Assembly: GCA_947470205.1 (NCBI GenBank)
Contig: CANISK010000079.1
Location: forward strand, 1 to 6,959
Source of the DNA: Neisseriaceae bacterium
GTDB taxonomy: Bacteria > Pseudomonadota > Gammaproteobacteria > Burkholderiales > UBA11063
Reading direction: 5' to 3'
Length of the DNA stretch: 6,959 nucleotides
In this document: positions 1-6,455 of the stretch, one piece after another
Layout: every line of letters begins with the position of its first letter
Position numbering within the stretch: the first letter of the stretch is position 1
The notes under the pieces: generated by a model
Databases searched by the model: none
What the model was told of the DNA's origin: nothing
The model's input: only the letters and a program-made list of their open reading frames with translations
Position numbers and translations under genes: made by a program

Positions 1-534
1 AGAATTATTTTCAATAACTTCATCGGCATGCATCAGTTGTAATTCTCTTTTAATTTGCGTTTTAATGATATTGTCTACATCGAATTTTGATAAATTATTT
101 CTCGTCCCTAAACGTTTGTATATAGTATTTATATCGCAATCAACAAAAATTGAATAGTTTATAAGTTTTAAAAAAATATCTACTTTAAATAATAACGGCA
201 CAACTAGTATCACCAACGGCGCTGATGTTTTTTTAAGCATTTCAAGTGTTTGGTTGTATATTTTTGGATGAAGTATATTGTCAAACTTAGCTCTTGCGTT
301 ATCATTCATAAAAATGAGATTTCGCATTTTTGTACGATTTAATGCACCATCATTATTGATATATTGTTCACCAAATTCTTTTTTGATTTCAAGTATTGTA
401 TTTGCATCATGACTAGTTATATCATGAGATATTATATCAGTGTCTATTATTCCAACACCACAATCTTTAAAAATATTTGCAACAATGGATTTGCCACTAC
501 CAATTAACCCTGTCAAGCCCACAATGAAAGTCAT
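1..534 (-). CDS. coaE: Dephospho-CoA kinase (CoaE), 3' end cut by window edge
   Basis: This enzyme phosphorylates the 3'-hydroxyl of dephospho-CoA with ATP, the last step of cytosolic coenzyme A synthesis. I translated 178 codons by hand, with no stop before the window edge. Residues 1-16 read MTFIVGLTGLIGSGKS, a P-loop with Walker A at 9-16. They are followed by the family's D-x-D motif (DTDIISHD, about 31-38), then NDGALNR, ILHPKIY, VPLLF and the C-terminal pattern ADEVIENNS. The family is usually about 200-210 residues, so roughly 25-30 C-terminal residues lie outside the window. The start is set by an ATGA overlap with the pilD stop (531-534), which implies translational coupling. The pilD-coaE pairing is common in beta- and gammaproteobacteria. 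No key residue appears to be missing. Confidence 0.95.
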   Translation of the reverse strand, partial: MTFIVGLTGLIGSGKSIVANIFKDCGVGIIDTDIISHDITSHDANTILEIKKEFGEQYINNDGALNRTKMRNLIFMNDNARAKFDNILHPKIYNQTLEMLKKTSAPLVILVVPLLFKVDIFLKLINYSIFVDCDINTIYKRLGTRNNLSKFDVDNIIKTQIKRELQLMHADEVIENNS

Positions 535-1358
535 AAAACAAAATACTTATTACTAAATAATACGATAATACTTGCCACCCCTAGAAATGGCCCAAATGGA
601 ATCGCTTGACTTAGTTTAATTTTTTTCAATAAATATAGTACAATAAAATATGATATCCCCAATAAAGAAGAGATAAACACGATTGGTATAAATCCTGATA
701 TGCCAACCCATATAAGTATGCCTGATAAGAACCTGAAATCCCCATGCCCCATGCCATTTTTTTTGGTTATAAGATTATATATGAAATTAATTATCCATAA
801 TGAGAAATACCCTATAAATCCACCTATAATTGAATTTAATAGACCACCTGATATCATCCCACGTAAATTACACAATACACCAATTAATGCAAATGGCGTG
901 GTAAGCTCATGTGGTAAATAAAAGGTTTGTGCATCAATGAATATGATTACCAACACAAAACTCACAAAAATCATTAATGACAATGTGTAATAGATATCGT
1001 AATGTAGATATCCAATGTATAAAAATAAACATCCTGTGAGTATTTCTACCAATGGATATTGGATGGGAATTGGTTTTTTACAGCTCCAGCACCTAGTGTG
1101 AGATAAAAAATAACCCAAAATTGGTATATTAAAAATATATTTGATTGGGGTGTTGCAATTAAAGCAACTGGACTTAGGCATAAATAGATTAAATAAATCA
1201 GGATATTGATCTATTTTTTTATATTCATCAGGGGGTAAATTTAAAATATCTACACCTTCCTTATGCCATTTTCTTTGCAACATAATTGGCATTCTAAAAA
1301 TAACTACATTCAAAAAACTACCAATACAAATACCCACCACAAAATAAAACAATAACAT
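531..1358 (-). CDS. pilD: Type IV prepilin leader peptidase / N-methyltransferase (PilD, A24 family)
   Basis: This inner-membrane aspartyl protease cleaves the leader of type IV prepilins or type II pseudopilins and N-methylates the new N-terminus. The 275-residue product is normal for the family. It starts with the GSFLNVVIFRMP segment (residues 13-24) of the methyltransferase half. Two CxxC pairs follow (C65/C68 and C90/C93), the zinc-type tetracysteine of classical PilD. After several hydrophobic segments come the catalytic aspartates: D142 in IDAQTFYLP and D207 in GMGHGD. The conserved IPFGPFLG lies near the C-terminus (253-260). All catalytic residues are present, so it looks functional. 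Its ATG is preceded by AAAGGG. It lies 60 bp downstream of a CNNM/CBS gene and overlaps coaE. The pilus ATPase and platform genes (pilB, pilC) that often precede pilD are not here. PilD versus the type II secretion name GspO cannot be decided from sequence. Confidence 0.94.
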   Translation of the reverse strand: MLLFYFVVGICIGSFLNVVIFRMPIMLQRKWHKEGVDILNLPPDEYKKIDQYPDLFNLFMPKSSCFNCNTPIKYIFNIPILGYFLSHTRCWSCKKPIPIQYPLVEILTGCLFLYIGYLHYDIYYTLSLMIFVSFVLVIIFIDAQTFYLPHELTTPFALIGVLCNLRGMISGGLLNSIIGGFIGYFSLWIINFIYNLITKKNGMGHGDFRFLSGILIWVGISGFIPIVFISSLLGISYFIVLYLLKKIKLSQAIPFGPFLGVASIIVLFSNKYFVL

Positions 1359-1418
1359 GTATACCCTTTACTGATAACGTCAGTGCGGAATAAAACGGGA
1401 AATGATGTTGATAACAAT

Positions 1419-2690
1419 CTACTTATCATTAAGCTTTGAGATTGTCACTCTTTCTACCCAATAATCCCCAACGTTGATTATCTCAAAAATTAGATTATTT
1501 AATTTAAAACATACCCCAACATTTGGTATTCCGCCTAACACATACTGCACTAAACCATTTATAGTGAGGGCATTTTGATTGAGTGTTATATTTAAATGGT
1601 ACAGCTCATTAAGCTCACGAATTAACATTGTCCCATCTACTATTAATTGATTATGTTCATTTTGAATCACCAAATATTTTTGCTGTACAGATTCGGTAGT
1701 AAAATCCCCAAAAATCATTTCCAGCATATCTTCTAAGCATATTATACCAGATATATCTCCATATTCATTAATTGCAACAAATATACGCTCTCTGTTCTTT
1801 TGCGCACGATGTATTTGTTTTACAATGGGAGTAAAATCATTGACAAATGCAATAGGTTTAATTCTCTGTGTTAAATTGAGGATGGTTTCTTGATCCTGAT
1901 TAATTGACAATACATCTCTTACGTGAATAAAACCAACGATGTTATCTATCATGCCATCATATACTATTATTCTTGTATGGTGAGTTGTACGAATTTTTTG
2001 ATAAATCGTTTCAGGGTTATCTTTTATATTCACCCCCTCCACCATACGAAGTGGTATTAGAACTTCCTTTACAAGTAAATTTTCTATAGCCATAGAATTC
2101 AATAAAATAGAGCGATGTTTATCTTTAAATGGAGACCTTTTGTCTGCAATAATTTCTTTGATTTCATCAAGAGATGCAATTTCTGCATCTTTAAATTCAA
2201 ATAGCATTGTGATGAATGCTATTAGTTTATCAATTGTCCAAATTATTGGTTTGGATATGATGAAGATATAGTAAGCTGGGATTGATACAAATTTCAATAT
2301 GGCAATAGGATATCTTGCGGCTAGTATTTTAGGCAACGCTTCGGAGAAAATAATAATAAATAATGCGATAATTAAAGTTGTAATAGGTAGTATTAGATGT
2401 GAATCCGAAGGTGGTAATATGGAGGTAATGAAAAATGTTGCAATGGTAGTGAAGGCTGTATTTGCAAGACTATTGCCAAATAAACTAAATATTAAGATTT
2501 GATTTAATGAAGATTTTAATTTATATGCATATTTTGCCCAGGTATATTTAATTTGAAGTGATTTTAATCGATGCTCTGATATTGCCACTGTAGCAGTTTC
2601 AAGACATGAAAACAAGCTACCCACCAATAAAATAAATAAAACCAAAACAATGCCGCCACCAACGGAGTGCCCACCCACGTAATGCTCCAT
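1419..2690 (-). CDS. CNNM/CBS-pair/CorC-HlyC domain inner-membrane protein (CorB/TlyC-like)
   Basis: The 423-residue product has the three-part build of the HlyC/CorC family. A CNNM (DUF21) membrane domain covers about residues 12-165, with FSCLETATVAIS at the end of helix 1, GNSLANTAFTTIAT (72-85) and FSEALPKILAARYP (115-128). A CBS pair spans about 211-330 and ends in YGDISGIICLEDMLEMIFGDF-type sequence (the family YGDI...LEDxLExIxGDF motif). A CorC_HlyC domain follows at about 337-420. Family members have been linked to Mg2+ or Co2+ efflux and resistance; the old haemolysin label is poorly supported. The CBS region resembles the CorB/YfjD branch, but this is by eye. An AGGA lies about 8 bases before the ATG. 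The gene ends in TAG just after a complete terminal domain, so TAG acts as a normal stop in this genome. Related genes occur upstream of pilB-pilC-pilD-coaE in some betaproteobacteria (from memory), consistent with the pilD neighbour here. Confidence 0.9.
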   Translation of the reverse strand: MEHYVGGHSVGGGIVLVLFILLVGSLFSCLETATVAISEHRLKSLQIKYTWAKYAYKLKSSLNQILIFSLFGNSLANTAFTTIATFFITSILPPSDSHLILPITTLIIALFIIIFSEALPKILAARYPIAILKFVSIPAYYIFIISKPIIWTIDKLIAFITMLFEFKDAEIASLDEIKEIIADKRSPFKDKHRSILLNSMAIENLLVKEVLIPLRMVEGVNIKDNPETIYQKIRTTHHTRIIVYDGMIDNIVGFIHVRDVLSINQDQETILNLTQRIKPIAFVNDFTPIVKQIHRAQKNRERIFVAINEYGDISGIICLEDMLEMIFGDFTTESVQQKYLVIQNEHNQLIVDGTMLIRELNELYHLNITLNQNALTINGLVQYVLGGIPNVGVCFKLNNLIFEIINVGDYWVERVTISKLNDK

Positions 2691-2781
2691 ATATCAATCC
2701 TATATCAATATAATACATTGGCATATTTTAACATATTTTGGAATTTGATGTATGAGATATAACACTGCGCCTCTGCCCCAT

Positions 2782-2853
2782 TGTCATTCCGTGCTTGACA
2801 CGGAATCTAGTAAAACTATAGAGCGGGGATTCCCGACGACATAGGGAATGACA
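2782..2853. repeat. 72-bp nested palindromic repeat with TGTCATTCC ends (dRS3/GTCATTCC-like)
   Basis: The element is bounded by a perfect 9-bp inverted repeat, TGTCATTCC (2782-2790) and GGAATGACA (2845-2853). Inside are two hairpins. The left is ATTCCGTG/CACGGAAT (2786-2793 and 2799-2806, loop CTTGA); the right is ATTCCC/GGGAAT (2829-2834 and 2844-2849, 9-base loop). GGAATC (2802-2807) can also pair with GATTCC (2828-2833), with TAGT/ACTA inside (2808-2811, 2815-2818), so the element can fold as two hairpins or one long stem. The right arm resembles the Neisseria dRS3 pattern ATTCCC-N8-GGGAAT. GTCATTCC-type palindromes are dispersed in many proteobacterial genomes. It lies between the porin stop and the CNNM start. 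No T-run follows on the minus strand, so it is not a standard intrinsic terminator, although it could still shape the porin mRNA 3' end. Confidence 0.8.
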
Positions 2854-2878
2854 GATCTATTCGCCGGAATAATAAGGG

Positions 2879-4240
2879 TTAGAATGTATGTGAAAAGCCT
2901 ATCGCTAAAGTTGATTGATTAGATGCGTATTGATTATTTCCATTAACTATGCCTGGTTGTAGTGGTGGCTGTGGAGTTGTACCATTAACTGGTCCTAAAG
3001 ATACGTTTTGCAATGTATCTCCATACCATATTTGCCCAAAGTTTACAAAAGCAATAGTGCGTGGTGTGATATTCCAATCAAGCTCTGCAACCGCATTTTG
3101 ATAACCAGTGCCCCCAATTTGTTGTGCATTTCCTGCTATTAATTGCAATGCATTTCCACCTATCATCATATTGTTACCATATGCGTAACCAATTTTAGGC
3201 GTCCATGGCCCTAAATGATACCCAAACGATACTCCAAATTCTTGAGTTTGCAATTGTGCGTTATTGTACAATTGATTTGCTTGATTTTGAAATGCAGGAT
3301 TGCTATATATAACACCAAGTGTACCACCAGAGTTTGCCCATGAATTCCAAGCCAAGCCATCACTGATTTGCATTGCTGCATTTACAATAATTCCTTCTGG
3401 GTCGTTATAAGTCAGCTCTAAGATTCCAGTATATGCGTTACTATAGGCTGAATTTGGGAATGACGGGTTGGGTGTAATACCGCTAATACCTGTGCTATAT
3501 GTACCAACTTGTTGCCATATCATAGTACCTAAATTTGCTGCCCAATTACCATGTGTGTACCCAATTCCACCCACCAATATACCACCTGAATATACTCCAT
3601 TCAAACCACCACCGTAGTTGTTGGTTTGATTTACCCCGGTAACATCAACCACTCCATTATTGCTAAATCCGTATAACGCAGTAACATTAAACCCACCAAC
3701 TACTGGACTATCGTATCTCAATGATGTAGGAACTAATTTGGATGTACGGGTAAGTTTACCTAAACAGTTTGCACCGTTTGCACAGTTAAACATATTGGTG
3801 TTACCCATATTTGAACGCACATAGTTGCTCAAGTTACCCATGCGAATTCTACCCCATCTACCTTGTAGCCCAAGATATGTTTCACTGGATGCTAGTGAAT
3901 TTGAATGGTTCGTAACATATCCGTTAGTATTATTGGGTGCTAATGGGTTAGGCACTATCATGCCACCAGCTGTGGTATTGTAGTATGATTGACCAGCTGC
4001 GATATCAAGATATTGTTCTACTTGCCATATCACAGAAGTTTCGCCATATACTGGATCTGTTCCTCTTATACCGAAATATGAGCCATAATCTTGGACGCTT
4101 CCGCCTTCTGGAATGGGTGCGCTTTGAAATTGGTCATTCTCTGTACCAACAGCCACCTTACCATACAGGCTAACATCCGCAAATGACACACCAGACAAGG
4201 CAGTTAAGAAAACCAGAAGACTTTTATTGATTTTTTTCAT
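2879..4240 (-). CDS. Outer-membrane general porin (Gram-negative porin, Neisseria/Burkholderia type)
   Basis: This is predicted to be a trimeric beta-barrel channel for passive diffusion of small hydrophilic solutes across the outer membrane. The 453-residue precursor begins with a basic, then hydrophobic signal peptide, with likely cleavage at SFA|DVSLYGKV (after residue 21). That mature N-terminus is characteristic of betaproteobacterial porins. Other family marks are SYFGIRG (54-60), IWQVEQ (71-76), LASSETYLGLQGRWG (116-130), IRMGNLSNY (132-140), LRYDSPVVGGF (174-184) and the C-terminal strand ending IGFSHTF, whose final Phe suits BAM-dependent insertion. The length is somewhat above the usual 350-400, with Asn/Gly-rich loops. 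Two cysteines (C153, C159) in the loop after the third conserved block are unusual for porins. AAGGA lies about 11 bases before the ATG. A weak promoter-like pair (TTGTTG, 17 bp, TATACG on the minus strand, about 4264-4292) lies upstream. A degraded paralogue sits immediately upstream. Confidence 0.93.
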   Translation of the reverse strand: MKKINKSLLVFLTALSGVSFADVSLYGKVAVGTENDQFQSAPIPEGGSVQDYGSYFGIRGTDPVYGETSVIWQVEQYLDIAAGQSYYNTTAGGMIVPNPLAPNNTNGYVTNHSNSLASSETYLGLQGRWGRIRMGNLSNYVRSNMGNTNMFNCANGANCLGKLTRTSKLVPTSLRYDSPVVGGFNVTALYGFSNNGVVDVTGVNQTNNYGGGLNGVYSGGILVGGIGYTHGNWAANLGTMIWQQVGTYSTGISGITPNPSFPNSAYSNAYTGILELTYNDPEGIIVNAAMQISDGLAWNSWANSGGTLGVIYSNPAFQNQANQLYNNAQLQTQEFGVSFGYHLGPWTPKIGYAYGNNMMIGGNALQLIAGNAQQIGGTGYQNAVAELDWNITPRTIAFVNFGQIWYGDTLQNVSLGPVNGTTPQPPLQPGIVNGNNQYASNQSTLAIGFSHTF

Positions 4241-4394
4241 ACTTGAAACAATCCTTTATAAATACGTATAGAATGCAAAAAATAAAACAACAACAATTAA
4301 TGGGAGTAACTTTATCACAAATACAAAAAATATGCATATATTTTTTATTAAAAGTTGGAAGTATAGTGTTGGTTGCTGAATTGATTAAATTAGC

Positions 4395-4982
4395 ATTACT
4401 AAATGAATACTGAAAATCCAGTGAAGCTCCATGCCATACTGATGAATTATAAACTAGCTAATTGGGTAAAATCGTGTAATTGCTACGAGACCAATTGGTT
4501 AACCCATTCGCGCCAAAAACATAATTAAACACATCAATGTCAACCATTTGAGAACGCATATAACTTGAGATATTACCCAATTTGATACTACCCCATTCGC
4601 CTTTTACTCCTACATAGCTATCACTTGATGCTAATGTATTGAATTCTACTAATTGTTTCCCTGTGGATGTGCTATTTTGTGGTACAATTAATCCGTTTGC
4701 AGTGGAAATGGAGTTGGATGTATTTCCAGTTAAATTAATAAATTGTTCCACTTGCCAAATAAATAATGACTGTTGAGTGATGGTTTCATTACCGTGAATA
4801 CCAAAATAAGAACTATCGTCAACAGCTGAGCTTTGATTTAATGTTTGTGTGGAATATGCGGTATCGTTTTGAATTGAAGAAATGAGCTTACCGTATAGAT
4901 TTACATCAGCATATGTAAAATTTATAGTAAATAAATTTAATAGAAACAATGCTAGCAATCTTATATTTTTAACTTCTATCAT
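4395..4982 (-). pseudogene. Truncated porin paralogue with in-frame amber stop
   Basis: The open part (4458-4982, 174 residues) has its own signal peptide (likely TYA|DVNLYGKL, after residue 25) and matches the downstream intact porin block by block: SSYFGIHG, IWQVEQF, GLIVP, LASSDSYVGVKGEWGSIKLGNISSYMRS. It ends at a TAG (4458-4460). Translating on in the same frame gives LVYNSSVWHGASLDFQYSFSN (last codon 4395-4397). This lines up without gaps with LRYDSPVVGGFNVTALYGFSN of the intact porin, so the TAG stands where that protein has Ser173. Weak similarity may run to about 4365. The remaining 55-60% of the barrel, including the C-terminal Phe, is absent. A plausible ribosome site (GGATATAACC before the ATG) remains, so a short exported fragment could still be made, but a working porin is very unlikely. 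I infer a nonsense mutation plus a 3' deletion after tandem duplication; the order of events is unknown. Confidence 0.85.
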
Positions 4983-5134
4983 GGTTATATCCAGATTTTC
5001 GATTGATTTATTTTGGATGCAATGGGATTGCAGCAGCTTTTGACTGTGTTTGTTTATTTATCATATCGAATGAGCGTGTACAAATAAATGATAATAATTA
5101 TAGCATAACTTGTTGTTACTTTTTAGGTGAGTGG
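4983..5134. promoter_or_regulatory. Divergent intergenic control region between porin relic and carbonic anhydrase
   Basis: These 152 bp separate leftward and rightward genes, so promoters for both directions should lie here. On the plus strand there is a good -35-like TTGACT (5040-5045), but no convincing -10 at 16-18 bp; TATCAT (5059-5064) is only 13 bp away. On the minus strand, TATGAT (complement of 5060-5065) is a 5/6 match to a -10 without a good -35. The location is well supported by gene orientation, but the individual boxes are not. I see no operator-like inverted repeat. Confidence 0.35.
5125..5130 (+). promoter_or_regulatory. Ribosome binding site fixing the carbonic anhydrase start
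   Basis: AGGTGA followed by GTGG places a purine-rich Shine-Dalgarno sequence 4 bases before ATG 5135. It favours this start over the in-frame upstream TTG at 5003, whose 44-residue extension is not family-like. Confidence 0.6.
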
Positions 5135-5773
5135 ATGGAATACTTTTTAACTGAACAAACCATTAAAATATTAAAACAAATTTTACAAGCTAATTCAGAT
5201 TACATGTATCATCAAGAGGATAATTTAAAACAATTTAGTAAAGTACAGTCACCTAACGCAACTTTGGTAATGTGTTGTGACTCTAGAGCTCACACCACAT
5301 CATTTACCTGCAATCCTGAAAATAATTTCTTTATTGTGCGTAATATTGGTAATCAATATATTTTAAATCAAGGATGTGTGGAATTTGGTGTGCATGTATT
5401 AAAAACACCGCTTTTAATTTTCCTAGGACACACCCAATGTGGTGCAATTAAAGAGTCCATGAACAATTATAGTCATTTACCGTCTAGTATTATTCGTGAG
5501 ATTGATCACCTGGCATTATCAATTAAAAAATCTGAACTACATGGGGATTGCGAGCATAAATGGGCAAGCGCTGTTGTGAATAATGTAAATCAACAAGTTG
5601 AATTGGCATTAAAAGATTTTGGTCTATTGTGTTTAAATAAAAAACTTATTGTGATCGGCATGGTGCTTGATCTTGATAATTCGATGGGTGGTGGATATGG
5701 TAAAATTAGTGTGATTAATATCAATGGGGAAACCGATCTTGCTAAATTTACAAACTATGAAGGCCATGCATAA
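5135..5773 (+). CDS. Beta-class carbonic anhydrase
   Basis: This zinc enzyme interconverts CO2 and bicarbonate, supplying bicarbonate for carboxylases and helping pH balance; it is likely cytosolic because no signal peptide is seen. Counting from ATG 5135 the protein has 212 residues. The active-site set is complete. C47 and the D49/R51 dyad lie in CCDSR (family CxDSR), and H99 and C102 lie in GHTQCGAI (family HxxCG). Between them is FFIVRNIGNQ (65-74), then the GCVEFGVHVLKTPLLIFLGH strand-helix region (80-99). The usual second motif residue, often Ser or Ala, is Cys48. The frame is open back to TTG 5003, but a good ribosome site and family length favour ATG 5135. The stop shares a base with the ftsE start (TAATG), suggesting one transcript and coupled translation. 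It opens the rightward operon. Confidence 0.92.
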   Translation: MEYFLTEQTIKILKQILQANSDYMYHQEDNLKQFSKVQSPNATLVMCCDSRAHTTSFTCNPENNFFIVRNIGNQYILNQGCVEFGVHVLKTPLLIFLGHTQCGAIKESMNNYSHLPSSIIREIDHLALSIKKSELHGDCEHKWASAVVNNVNQQVELALKDFGLLCLNKKLIVIGMVLDLDNSMGGGYGKISVININGETDLAKFTNYEGHA

Positions 5774-6438
5774 TGAATAAAAAAATTATTTCATTCAATC
5801 AGGTTGATAAAATATATTGTGACAATGCTCATGTAATTAAAAATTTATCTTTTGAAATTGATAGGGGTGAACTAGTTTTTATTGCCGGTACATCTGGGTC
5901 TGGTAAATCAACAATATTAAAATTAATTGCCGGTATAGAAAACGCCACTTGTGGTGAAATTATGGTAAACGATATTAGCCTCACCAACACAAACCATAAT
6001 CATCGAGCATTCATCCGTCAACACATTGGATTTATTTTTCAAGATCACAAAATACTTCTTGATAGAAACGTATTTGATAACGTGAGGTTGCCATTGGATG
6101 TACTTGGTTATTCCAGTGATGTGATTTTTGCACGTGTGGTTGTTGCCCTTAAGCAGGTTGGTTTGGAGCATAAAATTTACCATATGCCCGAGCAGTTATC
6201 TGGTGGTGAATCTCAACGTTTATGTATCGCACGAGCAATTATTCATCAACCTAAAATTTTACTTGCAGACGAACCAACCGCAAATCTAGATAGAGATAAT
6301 GCATTAAAAATTTTGGAGTTATTTAAAAAATTTCATAGCGCTGGTACCACTATTTTGGTGTCTGCACATGATGAATCTTTATTGAATGACTACGGTAAAC
6401 GAATTTTACGCATACAACACGGTGGTTTTAAAGGTTGA
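5773..6438 (+). CDS. ftsE: Cell division ATP-binding protein FtsE
   Basis: FtsE is the cytoplasmic ATPase of the FtsEX complex. ATP cycling is transmitted through FtsX to activate periplasmic peptidoglycan hydrolases (via EnvC in E. coli) during septation. The 221-residue protein is the normal FtsE size. It has Walker A GTSGSGKS (39-46), Q-loop Gln90 in FIFQDHKILL (an FtsE-like FQDHxLL block), signature LSGGESQR (142-149), Walker B ILLADEP (162-168, with E167) and switch His199 in VSAHD. The signature carries S where FtsE more often has Q (LSGGEQQR), which should be tolerated. It overlaps the carbonic anhydrase stop by one base and is followed 17 bp later by ftsX. That neighbour separates it from LolD and other similar ABC ATPases. 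All catalytic residues are intact. Confidence 0.94.
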   Translation: MNKKIISFNQVDKIYCDNAHVIKNLSFEIDRGELVFIAGTSGSGKSTILKLIAGIENATCGEIMVNDISLTNTNHNHRAFIRQHIGFIFQDHKILLDRNVFDNVRLPLDVLGYSSDVIFARVVVALKQVGLEHKIYHMPEQLSGGESQRLCIARAIIHQPKILLADEPTANLDRDNALKILELFKKFHSAGTTILVSAHDESLLNDYGKRILRIQHGGFKG

Positions 6439-6455
6439 TATGGAGATTATTGATT

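Noticed and set aside
700..921. 73-residue plus-strand open frame
   Set aside because: It is antisense to the catalytic region of pilD, which is clearly the coding strand.
1370..1384. Small hairpin ACTGA/TCAGT between the CNNM gene and pilD
   Set aside because: It has only 5 bp of stem and no T-run, so it is too weak to call a terminator or regulator.
2299..2502. 67-residue plus-strand open frame
   Set aside because: It is antisense to the membrane domain of the CNNM protein and has no features of its own.
2782..2853. CRISPR repeat or classic rho-independent terminator reading of the palindrome
   Set aside because: There is a single copy without spacers, and neither strand has a T-run directly after a hairpin.
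3985..4173. 62-residue plus-strand open frame
   Set aside because: It is an antisense shadow of the porin N-terminal region, with no domain and no supporting context.
4458..4460. Recoded UAG (alternative genetic code)
   Set aside because: The CNNM gene ends in TAG right after a complete CorC_HlyC domain, so TAG works as a normal stop here.
5003..5134. In-frame N-terminal extension of the carbonic anhydrase from TTG 5003
   Set aside because: It lacks a convincing ribosome site at the TTG, adds 44 residues unlike the family, and would use up the divergent promoter region. AGGTGA before ATG 5135 fits better.
5923..6183. 86-residue minus-strand open frame
   Set aside because: It lies antisense inside ftsE, whose motifs are complete, and shows no recognisable domain.
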